Below are positions 12,201-23,710 of a stretch of 64,000 nt of DNA, piece after piece. The notes beneath the pieces were generated by a model that saw nothing but the letters and a program-made list of their open reading frames with translations, did no database searches and was not told the DNA's origin. Origin of the DNA: Cotesia glomerata (lineage: Eukaryota; Arthropoda; Insecta; Hymenoptera; Braconidae); NCBI RefSeq assembly GCF_020080835.1, contig NC_058165.1, forward strand, positions 12,707,961-12,771,960. Reading direction: 5' to 3'. Position numbers and translations under genes: made by a program. Within the stretch, counting starts at the first letter, position 1, and each line of letters begins with the position of its first letter.

Positions 12201-13830
12201 TGGAAAAATCACAAAGATTCAATGACTGATGATATATTGCATCAACATCGTATACGGTGCCACGATCTAACCATAACATTCAGCGACGAAATGTACAATG
12301 AAGCATTGATTGCTATTGAGGATCTTTGCATTGTCATTGCCAACTTACCATTTAGTAATTTCGGTATGAATTCGCCAAATCGAACTGCATCTGATTTAAT
12401 GAATACTGAAATGAATCGTGAACTGCAGTACAGTACTGTAGAAATGGCAGCGATTGTTGCCCGCAATGTCCCACTAATGAATGAGGAACAAAGAACCATT
12501 TATGATCGCATTATGCTCGCAGTTTCAGCTTGACAAGGTAAGTTCTTCTTTTTGGATGCACCGGGTGGAACTGGCAAAACATTCGTTATTTCGCTAATTC
12601 TTGCTGAAATACGATCAAATAATGGCATCACATTGGCCGTTGCATCATCGGGCATTGCAGCAACTTTATTGGATGGAGGTAGAACAGCTCATTCAGTATT
12701 TAAGCTGCCACTAAATATTCAGAATAACCCTGACGCAGTATGCAACATTAAGAAACAATCGTCCATGGCCACTGTGCTGAAACGGTGTAAAATTATTATT
12801 TGGGATGAATGTACTATAGCATATAAACATTCACTTGAGGCGTTGAACAGGACATTGAAAGATATTAAAAACAGTGACAAACTATTTGGCGGTACTCTGT
12901 TGGTCCTTTCAGGTGATTTCAGACAAACACTTCCAGTCATTCCACGTTCAACATACGCTGATGAGATCAACGCTTGCTTAAAATTATTTCCATTGTGGCA
13001 TAATGTTGGAAAATTACAACTAAAATTAAATATGCGCGTTCAAATGCTTCAAGATCCATCCGCTGAAACATTTTCAAAACAACTCTTAGATATCGGTGAT
13101 AGAAAAGTTGCTATGAATGAAACTGGATACGTAAAATTACCGACTGATTTCTGCACAATCGCTGATTCGCAAGATACTCTCATTGAACAAATATTTCCCG
13201 ATGTACACACACAGTCCATAAATCATGAGTGGCTTGCAGAAAGAGCGATTTTAGCGGCAAAAAATGTAGACGTTGATAATTTAAATCTTAAGATACAAAT
13301 GTTGTTGCCAGGGAACTTGGTATCATATAAATCTATTGATACAGTTTGCGACGACAGCGAAGCAGTAAATTTTCCCACAGAGTTTTTGAACTCACTGGAT
13401 TTGCCAGGCATGCCACCGCATAATTTACAATTGAAGGTTGGATCTCCAATTATCTTGCTTTGTAATTTGAACACGCCCCGGCTGTACAACGGTACGAGAT
13501 TAGTCATTCAAAAATTAATGAAAAACGTGATCGAAGCCAGGATTTTAAATGGCAAGTTCAGAGGTGAAAATATACTCATACCACGGATTCCTATTATACC
13601 TACAAATGTGCCAATTCAATTCAAACGTATTCAGTTTCCGATTAGATTGGCATTTGAAATGACTATCAACAAATCCCAAGGTCAAACGATGTCTGTTTGT
13701 GGATTAGATTTGAGAACACCATGTTTTTCACACGGACAATTATACGTGGCATGCTCTTGAGTGGGTAAACCATCCAGTTTGTTTGTGTTAGCTAAAGATG
13801 GACTAAAAAAAATATTGTTCACGCTATAGC
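9236..13830 (+). pseudogene. Helitron RepHel protein (rolling-circle Rep + PIF1-like helicase), lightly broken
   Basis: The reading frame begins at 9236 (MPRKLKGADLSRS...) and ends near 13830. An N-terminal zinc-finger-like part has CTHCHALKF and CCASGKVQLP (9600-9690). The Rep domain has the HUH motif LPHAHIL (11038-11058) and the two-tyrosine segment KYIRKYVHKGSN (11457-11495). The helicase has Walker A APGGTGKT (12558-12581), IIIWDE (12790-12810), GDFRQTLPVIP (12915) and the C-terminal NKSQGQTM (13670) with GQLYVA. A spliceable intron with GTACTT donor and TTACAG acceptor (10382-10482) joins VS to GAETNK. Damage: stops at 9331, 9487, 9738, 12531 (TGA for Gly) and 13758 (TGA), and frameshifts near 9775 and 11330. 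So few lesions suggest recent decay. Confidence 0.9.
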
Positions 13831-14101
13831 ATTAAGAGATTGATATTGTTTAATAGTGTTACTGTCGTAATTGTTTAATTAATGATATATAATTTTAAGG
13901 AATCAATTATAATAACTTAAAAATAATGTTTGCCTATTGTTATTTTTATATTTCCTCATCATTCACAGCGCTCCATGCTTATTTCACGCATATACCACAT
14001 TTTTACATACATACAATATACACATTCTAACATACATACATACTTACAATAAGTAAGCTATTTTTTGTCTATACTAGAAATAACTAGGAAATTATTTATA
14101 T
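13831..14101 (+). other. Helitron 3' untranslated region
   Basis: AT-rich DNA between the end of the RepHel frame and the terminal hairpin. It contains several CATACATAC repeats (14005-14045). No gene is seen. Confidence 0.6.
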
Positions 14102-14130
14102 GGCAAAACAACGTTTGCCGGGTCAGCTAG
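14102..14130 (+). terminator. Helitron 3' terminus: hairpin plus CTAG
   Basis: The hairpin GGCAAA/TTTGCC with a 6-base loop is followed by GGGTCAG and CTAG. In Helitrons this structure stops rolling-circle transfer. It fixes the right boundary at 14130, before the host T. Confidence 0.9.
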
Positions 14131-15268
14131 TTAATAATATAATTTTCAAATTTTAGAGCATGGTCTTTCATTTTCAGATAAGTTTCATCATTCAAAGGAG
14201 TATTGAATTCACCCTTAGAAAATTTATTTTTACAATTTAACATATCACAAATATTGTCAAAATTTAAGCAAAATAAAGCTGTTTCAGAACAACCTTCGAA
14301 GTCCTTTTGGATTTCTGGATCATCAATTATTTGTAAAAACTTTAAAGCTTTAGACACACTTTCGCTCAGTGTTTGTATGGCTAATTTTACGTTCATTTTA
14401 TTACTTTGATAATTAACGTGTTTTTTGGTTAACTTATTAGCTACTCTCAAACCTTCTTTGCATTGTAGGTCATACAATTTCTCAATGTATGACCACAAAA
14501 TAGATTTATTATCAACAGTTTTGATTATTTTGTGATCTCCAAAAGTATTTCGTATTAGTTTAATCATATGACAGAAATCATAAAATATATAACATTTTTC
14601 AGATGTCGCCGGATTAGTAAAGTAAGGCTTAAAATTGGGTCCGAAGTTCCAATTAGCACCTAAAGAATTGCACATGCTTATATTTGAAGCTTCTCCGTCA
14701 AATGTTAATGAATAAACTTTGCAATTAGCTTTGTGTAGTAGCTCAAATGCCAATCTCAAGATACTTGCCCGCTCTTCACTATTCACTGATCTAACCAAAA
14801 ATAACCAATTGGGATTTTCCAATTTTCGTTCATCGAAACTGCCATTAAAACTAATGCATTTTTTGCTGTAATAGAGTTTTCATTATCAGAGTAAGCAGAA
14901 TCTGAATTTTTTACTGTCCCGAAGCTTATGCTTCCATGAAATTCTTTTTTATCATAAATTATTTCTTCTTTTATTGACATTTCATCCAGAACCAAATTAC
15001 TTATATCGCTTTTCTCTGCACATCGCAATTCAATAGCTTCAAAAGATTCATCTGTAAACCCAGGAGATCCATCCATTATTCTGTACCAAGATTTTATAGT
15101 TGATACAGATGGTAAATTGTTATTGAACTTTTCTCGAATGTATCTGTAAGCCTTAGGCGAATAAAAATGTAAAGATAATGCAAAAGAACGGACTTGCGGT
15201 GTGTATCCTCTTCCATCTTTAACCTTCATATTTGTAATATTTGTTAAATATTCTGGCATCATACTCTA
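14131..15268 (-). pseudogene. P-element/THAP9-like transposase, N-terminal and middle part (split by Helitron)
   Basis: Minus-strand exon remnant starting after a good acceptor (TTTTTCTATGTAG at 15269-15281) and running to the Helitron junction. The frames 15262-14783 and 14822-14127 are one protein with a frameshift near 14800. It shows RSFALSLHFYSPKAYRYIR, LPSVSTIKSWY, the LVLDEMSIKEEI segment expected around the first catalytic aspartate, ALVLMAVSMN, and SLTFDGEASNISMCNSLGAN. These follow the RNase H-fold/GTP-binding order of P/THAP9 transposases. The last codon before the Helitron, AA|T, is completed by the base at 7649. The N-terminal THAP zinc finger exon is not seen, since an LTR-like sequence starts at 15378. 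Confidence 0.82.
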
Positions 15269-15377
15269 CATAGAAAAAAATATTATGAAGAAAATTATCG
15301 ATCTAAAAATTTGACATTTTTTTTTTTCATTTCGCCATCTTTCCATTTAAAATAAATTAAACTTAATTTGTAAATAT

Positions 15378-17752
15378 TGTAACAGGCCGCTTTTAGCGCC
15401 ACCTGTTAAGGCGTTGTTTCTCTAATTTTACCTTTTGAATTTAATTTTAAAGGAAAATTTAATTGAGTTGTTTTTTTTATTTTATTTTATGCCCATTGGT
15501 TGGATTCGCCGCGACCGAGTCGCCCTCGCGTGTAGAAACTCGAACAAAGCTCGATTGCGCGCGAAACCAAAATTTAATGCGATAAAATGTAATTTGAGTT
15601 AGTAAGTAAGTAGCGTTAAGTTAGATTTAAGTACTTAATTATTGTGACGGTACTAACGACGCCGGCCACGAACCCGCGAAGAGAAACAACGAGGATCATC
15701 GACGTGGGTAGCCTGCAAGATCATCAATGACGGAAGGATGGCTGTCTCGAGAGCGAGTGAAACGACGGACTGAGTGGAACTTGAAGTGAGCACTCGACGC
15801 ATGCGTAAAGGGTAAAGCTAGCTGCCGAGCGCTCCAATGCTCCCGCCAATACATCATTCAAAATGTCGATATCGGAAAATTGGACTTACGGCGCCATCTC
15901 TGGAGTTCACAGCTAACGACGGACCCAGCAGAGAGGGGAGGGAGAAAAGAATGCGACATGTGCTGATGTTTTTCTTTCCTTCCACGTTTCCGACTTGCCG
16001 TGTGCAGACACGTTTTTGCGACTTAGTTTTTTTTTGGTTATTTATTTTTGGGGAAAATCCTTGAGTAATTCTTGCGTTGAAAGTTACGTAGATTTTTTTT
16101 TATTAGCCACGACGTATTGTGCTGATTTTGGTTTGCCGAAAAATAAAGGCAGTGCGAAAATAAGTAGCTGTTGCTAATTAGTTACTCGACGAAAGCGTCA
16201 TAAAGTACGACGCGTGTTTTGGTGATTGTTAGTCGACGTGTCCGTGTTCCGAAGGATCAACAATTGTCCTCGTCGAGGAAGCCAGTATCCAAGAGTCCGA
16301 CGTGGAAGCCGAGAGCGACTTGGTGGCAGAAACAACCCAGGAATAACTTCAGGGCAACGCTGTGACCAGGGTGAGTGGCTTTGTCTCAATAGAAATAGCT
16401 CGTGGGATTCGATTTTGTTAGTTAAAACAGTTGGATGGGTTCATTACATCCTACTTTATTTATTAATAATTGTACTCGACACTAGTCGAGTCATCGTGTA
16501 AAAACGTCAAGGCTAAGTTGAGTTAGTTAGCCGAGATAATCCCACGAGGTATTTAGGTACCGTCATAATTTATTGGTGTGTGTGTGTACGGTCGAAAAAT
16601 TATTATTGTTCGTTAGAATAATCACACTGGTTGATTTTTGTACTCCAGGGGTAATCGATGAGTTCGATTACCCATTGATCGAGCTTCGGGTTCGTGCGAT
16701 TTACCGACGTTGAGTAATAGGTTCGCCTACGGAGAGGGAACCCGAGAAACGGCTGCCGCGTCCGAGGCAGGCAATCGGACGTAAGTTGCCCACTCTCAGC
16801 GGAGCAGTTGGGACTTAGATTAAAATTTAACTGTGTGAGACTCAGTGACAGAGAACTGAGTTATTATTTAATTTTTTTTTTAAGTATTTAATTTAATTAT
16901 TGAGTAAATTCGACGATTGAATATTATTATTTAAGGTTTAATTAAATTCGGCGAATAAATTAGTTAAATCTTGAACTTTAATTTGGCTATTCTTAATTGA
17001 AGTTTGGTGCCTCGATTATCGAGTTTTACTTATGTAATTAGTCGCTATTACTAAAGCAAGCCGAGATTTATTTTTTTCTGATTGTTGTTAATTTTAATTA
17101 ATCATCATTTATTAACGCCGGCGATTCGATTCATGTCTTTGAGTTAACAAATTGCTATTAACCGAATTTAGCAGAGATTATTTTTTTTTTTCTTTTACTG
17201 AAATTAACTGAATTGGTGCAACGATTTATGTTTTATTATCTTGCTTAATTGTATTTACGTGAGTTCAGCGAAGATTATTATTTTATTTAGTTAATTAATT
17301 GCCGTTAATTAATTTGAGCACAGATTTATTTTTTTTGTCGCTGGTCATTAATTGGGCTGAGCGAAAGGCTCATTATAATTTTTTTTTAGTATTTAGCGAG
17401 TGAGTATTAAGTGGGTTATTACGAGTAACTCATTATTGCTATTGCGGCGACTTTGAACTTTTCCGTGTTCGGGTTACGAACTGCGAATCGACGACAGCGT
17501 CGACGATTATTATTGTTATTAATTTTCCTTGCGTTTCTTTTCTTGATTGTCATTATGAACCAATCGTTTCCTTCATTGTTAATAAATTTATAATTTAAAT
17601 TGCTCTATTAAATTTTTTTTAATTAATTGCGAGCAATCCCGAATACTTTCCCCGTTCCTCTATAATTAAGTCGTACCCTTAAGGCCCGCCACCCGACGAA
17701 GAGAGTCCCGGACCGGAGTAGCCGGAACTCGACGTGATCGGAGCAAAGCTTC
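15378..17752 (+). repeat. possible long terminal repeat (solo or truncated LTR element)
   Basis: Starts TGTAACAGG at 15378, is richer in G+C than its surroundings, and is followed at 17753 by a sequence resembling a retroelement primer-binding site. At ~2.4 kb it is long for an LTR, and the 3' edge (GCAAAGCTTC) lacks the usual CA. No second LTR and no gag/pol coding sequence are in the window. Only ~260 bp of possible internal sequence remain before the Tc1-like terminus. Small open frames here carry no domain. A non-coding exon or other G+C-rich repeat is the alternative. Confidence 0.35.
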
Positions 17753-17763
17753 TGGCGCCCAAC
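17753..17763 (+). other. candidate primer-binding site TGGCGCCCAAC
   Basis: TGGCGCCCAACAACAGG is of the TGGCGCC type complementary to a tRNA 3' end (CCA included), as used by many LTR retroelements to prime minus-strand DNA. Its position just after the putative LTR is the main support for that call. Confidence 0.4.
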
Positions 17764-19127
17764 AACAGGTAAGCAGGTAGGCCAGATTATTTATTTCGGA
17801 CGTCGTCCTCGCTAACGCACGGGGACGAAAATATCCGTTATAATATTGATAAGCGAAATAATTAATATTAGTTAAAATTTTTATACCGAAATCCGCTGAG
17901 AAAAGAAAAATAAAGTAAATATGTACAATTGCTACAATACTTGATGATAAATACCTTATCATAAAACATCAATAAACTAAATTATTAGTTAAATTCGTGA
18001 TCCATAATATTTGTGTAAAATACACTTCTCACAAAAATTAAGGGAGCAGAAAAAAAATCTAAATTTTTGGGGGATTTTCAACAGGCTGTAACTTATACAA
18101 AAATGGTCGTACAGCAAAAAAAAAAGCAAATTGTAGCTTTAAGTGTTTAGTTTTCGGATCTGAGTTTAAAAATTTTTTTTTGAAAATATTTTCCGAGTAA
18201 TCATAAGAAAACCACCGAAAAAAAAATTTTCGAAATTTTTTTGGTTATTTTTTTTAATCTACGGACGTGGAAAAAATTTTTTCGACTCAACCTCCATATG
18301 GACCAGAGAGCTTGTTTATTCAGCTTTGATTTCGTTCTTTTAAAATCTCGATACAAGCATTTCTCGCTGAGATATCGATGTTTGAATGGAAAAAGATCAT
18401 TTTGTCTTTGATTACCAATATCTCAGCAACCAATGATCGCACAGAAATTTTGAGGTTGGTTTTAAAAACTTGAATAAATTTTCTACAAGGATTGGCAATT
18501 GAATTTTGAAAAAAAAATTTTTTTTCAATCATTACATGAATTTGAAAAAGCATCCAAAAAAGGGCTTTTTATCGTTTTTTGGAAAATCAAGCGCCCAATC
18601 AAAAATATTGCGGAAACCACTAACGTTTAGTGTGCCTTTTACTTTTAAATATACCCACAAAAACCCTACAAAGTTTCAATTCAATCCAGCCAACCGTTTT
18701 TTTTTTCCCACTTGATCGAATTTTTGAAAAAATTAAAGGAGCAAGAATTTCGCTCTGAAAATGTCATAATTTTTATCAAAAATGAAAAAAATTTTTTTTT
18801 TTCATTTTTCTCTCAATTCTGTATTAGTGACTTGAAAAATTTAAGGAAAAAAAAAAAAAAAAAAAAAAAAAAAATCGAAAATTTTTGAGAAAAAAAAAAA
18901 TAAAAAAAATTTTTTTTAATTTTTTTCAATTGGCTAAAAACTTCAAAAAATTAAAAAAAAAATTACCGCCGGCATTAGCATTACCCAAAGCGTACCACGT
19001 GGAGGTTGCACGGCGGATTTACGCTTTTGTGCTTGCGCACGTGTATGTGTGTGGTTTTATCAGAGATTGAGACCCTGTGGTTCGTCACTTCCACAGTATT
19101 TTGTGACTCCAAACTCACTCTCCGAAG

Positions 19128-19128
<1 letters not shown>

Positions 19129-19187
<59 letters not shown>
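19129..19187. repeat. (TG)n microsatellite, ~29 copies
   Basis: An uninterrupted TG dinucleotide run located just downstream of the Tc1-like transposase stop codon (the gene is on the opposite strand). Confidence 0.98.
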
Positions 19188-19188
<1 letters not shown>

Positions 19189-19191
19189 GTG

Positions 19192-19440
19192 CTAATACCG
19201 CGTATTGCCACCTCTGCTCCTGATAACAGCCCGCAATCTTTCAGGGATATTCGAAATGCAGTTTCGAATCATTGACTGCGGAATCCGTCGCCAAGTTTCG
19301 ATTAGCGCCCGCTCTAATGCTGCTAACGTTCGTAAATTGGGATAATTCTGGCGCAATCGGCGCTTCAGGATATCCCAGACGTGCTCGATAGGGTTAAGGG
19401 GTAACGATAGTAGAACATTCGTCATGGGGGCCGCCATGTT
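19192..19440 (-). pseudogene. Tc1-like transposase, C-terminal fragment
   Basis: Minus-strand frame ending in a stop at 19192. It encodes LNPIEHVWDILKRRLRQNYP, containing the NPIEHVWD motif that surrounds the third catalytic acidic residue of Tc1/mariner DDE transposases. It ends RLRAVIRSRGGNTRY, the usual C-terminal signature. The residues before LNPIEH do not look like transposase, so homology begins abruptly near 19405. Only the last ~75 residues of a ~340-residue enzyme remain, so it is non-functional. Confidence 0.85.
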
Positions 19441-19470
19441 TTTTTCAGGTGCCACCACTATTGATGACAT

Positions 19471-19699
19471 CTGACGGCAAGAAAAAAAAGTAAGTAAACA
19501 GAAATGATGAGTAGCGCGAACTTCTTAAAAAGCTAACTACATTAACGACAAAAAAGGCGCGATAAATTCAATTTCGTTACTTGAAAAAAAAAAAAAATTA
19601 ATCTAAAAGTAAACATTTTTTAATAATCAAATTAATAAAATATATAAAAAAAATCACGCTATTCTTTACTTCTATTTCAACATAAAAAATACAATATTT
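19471..19699. other. AT-rich spacer
   Basis: No gene or repeat unit recognised between the Tc1-like fragment and satellite B. Confidence 0.4.
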
Positions 19700-20984
19700 G
19701 CGATATAAAATAAAATTTAAATATAAGTATCTGACCTAATTTAAGATAAAATTTAAATAAATTATTCTCAAATTATAACTTACATCAAAGTGTAAGCCGG
19801 TATCCGATTAATATAGTATACTTTATCATAAATTTTATGAATTTTAATAAAAAATTTATTTATAACTAATGATCTGGCCTAATATGGAGTAAAATAAAAA
19901 CATTTAATCCATATTATAGCTCACTTAACTGTGTAAGCTGGCATCCAATCGACGTGTTTACATTTAGACTTAATTATTGTTATTATTTTAAAAATAATTT
20001 AAAACTTGTGATCTGGCCCAGTTAGAGATAAAATAAAAAATGATTTTATCCAAATTATCACTTGCATAAAAATGTAAGTCGGCATCCGATCATTATAATT
20101 TATCCTTCTTTATATAAATATAAATCTTTTTAAATTAAAAATAACTTACATAGTAATGTAAACTGGTATTCTATCATTATCAATTAGTGCTACGTACAAT
20201 TTTAAATATTTTTAATGAAAAACATAATTATAACTCATAATCTGGCCTAACATGGAATAAAATGAAAACGTTTTATCCACATCATAGCTCATTCAACAGT
20301 GTGAGCCGGCATTCGATGAGCATATTCAAATTTAAAGTTTATCATTATTATTTCTAAATTACTATCATTTTTAATTATTATTATTTTTTGATTAATTAAG
20401 GACTAATGATCTTGCCTAGTTTGAGATAAAATTAAAAATAAATTTATCCAAACTATAGCTTGCATGAAAATGGAAGCTGGCATTAGATCGTTACTAACTA
20501 CTCTTACATACAATTTAAAAATTTTTCAATCAAAAATATAATTATAACTCATATCTTGCCTGACATCATAAAAGATAAATAATTTCACTCAAATCATAAC
20601 TTATCAAACCATAACTTATGAATTTTAACAAAAAATTTACTTATAACTAATGATCTGGCCTAATATGGAGTAAAATAAAAACATTTAATCCATATTATAG
20701 CTCACTCAATAGTGTAAGCTGGCATCCAATCGACGTGTTTACATTTACACTTAATTATTGTTATTATTTTGAAAATAATTTAAAACTTGTGATCTGACCC
20801 AGTTTGAGATAAAAAAAAAAATTTTTTTCCAAATTATCACTTACATCAAAATGTAAGTTGGAATTCGATCACTATAATTTACTTTTACTTATAAATTTGA
20901 AAATTTTCAATTAAAAAAATATAAAACTAACTGATAAAAATGAAAAAGCAGCCATAAATGCATATGCTTTTTTTTTTTTTTTTT

Positions 20985-21175
20985 AAACCTTATTATATAC
21001 TCCCAGCATCTTGTTGTGTATACAAACTAATGGCTTCAAAAACATCCTTGTTTATTTTTTTCGGAATTTCCAGATTTGTCGGCAGTTTCATCAGCAGCAG
21101 AAGTCGGTACTGGTATCGCAGCGAAAACCAACTTTCGCTCCCCATACGTGCAGTAATTCAATCAAAGAACTGAAA
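20985..21175 (-). repeat. exon-like module 1 within satellite B
   Basis: On the minus strand a pyrimidine tract and CAG precede a block reading YCTYGERKLVFA then PVPTSAADETADKSGNSE. It matches module 2 (21540-21715) in sequence and reading frame. It may be a duplicated exon carried by the array; no full gene is seen. Confidence 0.5.
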
Positions 21176-21539
21176 AAAAAAAAAAAATTAGAGATTGTTG
21201 TATACAGCAGCAGTATAAATTATGATTTGAAGTTGGAATGTTAAGAGATACAATTATTTTAAAACTAAAGATCTGGTCTAATTTGAAATAAAATTAATAA
21301 TAATTTTAAGCAAATCATTACTTACATAAAAATATAAGCCGACATCCAATCATAATAATCTACTCTTAAATATAAAATTATATATTTTAAACAAACAATC
21401 GATCGAAAACGATCTGGCCTGACTTGAAATAAAATTAATAATAATTTTATTCAAATGATAACTTACATAAAAATGTAAGCCGGCGTCTAATCGTTCTCAT
21501 AAACCCTATAATTCTAAATATTGTGAATAAAAAGTAGAA

Positions 21540-21715
21540 GTTACATTAATTTTACTTCCCTGTAGAAGCAAACCAACAGCAAATGTTATTTTTCTTTCGG
21601 AATTTCCAGATTTGTTGGCAGTTTTATCAGCAGCAGAATTCGGTACTGGTTTCACAGCGAAAACCAACTTTCGCTTCCCACACGTACAGTAACTCAATCA
21701 AAGTGCAACTGAAAA
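21540..21715 (-). repeat. exon-like module 2 within satellite B
   Basis: The minus strand after a TTTTCAG acceptor-like site reads YCTCGKRKLVFAVKPVPNSA then ADKTANKSGNSE. Differences from module 1 are mostly conservative at the protein level, hinting at former coding constraint. Confidence 0.5.
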
Positions 21716-22734
21716 AAAAAAATTAGAGATTGTTGTATTAGCGGCAGTATAAATTACGATTTAAAGTTTTATATTTTACTTATAGTGCTTATAATTAAAA
21801 ATATTCAAAGTTTGAATATTAGGAAATATAATTATTTTAAAACTAAAGATCTGGTCTGATTCAAAATAAAATTAACAATAATTTTAAGCAAATCATTACT
21901 TACACAAAAAATGTAAGCCGACATCCGATCATAATAATCTACTCTTACATGTAAAATTATCTGAGTAAAGTATCTGACCTAATTTAAGATAAAATTAAAA
22001 TAAATTATTCTCAAATTATAACTAACATTAAAATGTAAGCCGGTATCCGATCAATACAGTATACTTTGTCATAAATTTTATGAATTTTAATAAAAAATTT
22101 ATTTATAACTAATGATCTGGCCTAATATGAAATGAAATAAAAACATTTAATCCACATTAAAGATTACTCATCATTGTGAGCTGGCATCCAATCAACGTGT
22201 TTATATTTAGACTTAATAATTATTTCATTATTTTTAAAATTAATTTGAAACTCATGATCTGGCCTACTTTGAGATAAAATTTAAAATTATTTCACCCAAA
22301 CATTAACTTACATTTAAATGTAAGCTGGCATTCGATCGTTATTAACTATTGTGATAAACAATTTTAAATATTTATAATAAAAAATATAATCATAACTCAT
22401 GATCTGGCTGAACATGGAATAAAATAAAAATGTCTTATTCAAATTATAGCTCACTCAACTGTGTGAGCCGGCATCCGATGAGCATAGTCAAATTAAAATT
22501 TGATTATTATTATTTTATAATTAATCAAAGACTAATGATCTGGCCTAGTTTGAAATAAAAATAAAAATGATTTTATCCTGATTATAACTTACATAGAACT
22601 GTAAGCTGGCCTTCGATCATTATAATTAACCATTACGTATAAATGAATATATCTCCATTGATTAAAAATAAATGTAGAGTAACGTATAGGAGTAACATAA
22701 ACAGCAATAAAAGCATGTTCTAATATTTTTAAAA

Positions 22735-22910
22735 CCTGATTATAACTTTTCAGTGTCTTGTTGTTTACATCAACCAATGGTTTTATAACCATCCTTATTT
22801 ATTCATTTCCTATGATACTGCCAGATTTTTCAGCAACTCTATCAGCAGTAGAACTTGGTACTGTTTCCATTCCTCATACGTACAAGAACTCAAGCGTAGA
22901 GCAACTAAAA
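22735..22910 (-). repeat. exon-like module 3 within satellite B
   Basis: A more diverged copy. The minus strand after TTTTAG contains METVPSSTADRVAEKSG in the equivalent place, with a frame change relative to module 2. Confidence 0.4.
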
Positions 22911-23559
22911 ATAAATAAAAAATTAGAGATTGTTCTATACAGTTGCAACATAAATTACAATCTACAGTTTTATAATTTACTTGTATCGATAAAATGAAAT
23001 TATGCAAGCTTTAATATTAGAATATAAAACTTTTCTAAAAACTAAAGATCTGGCCTGATTTACGATAAAATTAATGATAATTTTACCCAATTATGCGTAC
23101 ATCAAAATGTAAGCCGGCATCCGATCGTTATGATCTACCCTTACGTATACATATAAATGTTTCTAACAATCAATCGATTTAAAACTACAGATTTGACCTG
23201 ATTTCAGATAAAATTAATAATAATTTTACCCAAATCATAACTTACTTAAAAGAGTAAGTCGGCATCCAATCTTTATAAATAACTCTTATATATTAACTTA
23301 TATATTTTTCATATAAAATTTTTTTTGTAATCAACAATCTGGCCTAATATGGATCAAAATAAAGAAATTTTATCCAAATTATAGCTCACTGAAAATTGTG
23401 AGTCAGCATCTGATCGTTTGAATCAACTCATACACACAATTATGAATATTCTAAATTAAAAGTAGATGTAAAATTAATTAACTGGCCTGTAGAAGCATCC
23501 CAACAGAATGTTTTTTATCTTTGAACGCTCTGATTTTTTAATCCAAGCGTTCTTTTTTT

Positions 23560-23710
23560 TCTTCACATGAAATCAACGATTTCATAAAAATCTTCTTTCT
23601 TCCAATTAAAAGTGCTAATGTTGTTGGAAAGCTCTTTAGAAGTTGAACTTTGTACTGGTATCAATTTCCCATATGTATAGTGAGCAGCTCGAGTAAATAA
23701 CAACTGAAAA
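23560..23710 (-). repeat. exon-like module 4 within satellite B
   Basis: Minus-strand block after ATATTTTCAG, related to modules 1-3 by position and the segment around ACCAGTAC. It is nearly identical to module 5 at 44050-44205 on the far side of the 19.7 kb insertion. Confidence 0.4.

Larger units (their letters stand above)
7650..14130 (+). mobile_element. Helitron, full length (6,481 bp)
   Basis: The left end is TCTAATATATAAAATTCTTG at 7650. It is followed by the typical Helitron lead-in with 'ACTCCTCCGAAACGGCTTGA' at 7691 and an ATCGGCCAACATC segment near 7757. The right end is CTAG at 14127-14130, preceded by a hairpin with GGCAAA (14102-14107) and TTTGCC (14114-14119) stems, 11 bases before the end. 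The host bases are A (7649) and T (14131), the standard Helitron target, with no target duplication. It encodes a RepHel protein at 9236-13830. Removing the element joins the two parts of the P-like transposase in frame at the insertion point, which confirms both ends to the base. Confidence 0.93.
18023..19470 (-). mobile_element. truncated Tc1-like element, 3' portion
   Basis: Right-hand terminus at 18021-18050: TA target followed by CACTTCTCACAAAAATTAAG, a Tc1-type inverted repeat end. The minus-strand transposase C-terminus is at 19192-19440. Between them lies ~1.1 kb of A/T-run-rich sequence and a TG microsatellite. The 5' half of the transposase and the other inverted repeat are missing, so the copy is truncated at its 5' side near 19440. 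Confidence 0.65.

Noticed and set aside
19006..19275. Frame with a long Cys-Val run
   Set aside because: It is the translation of the (TG)n microsatellite.
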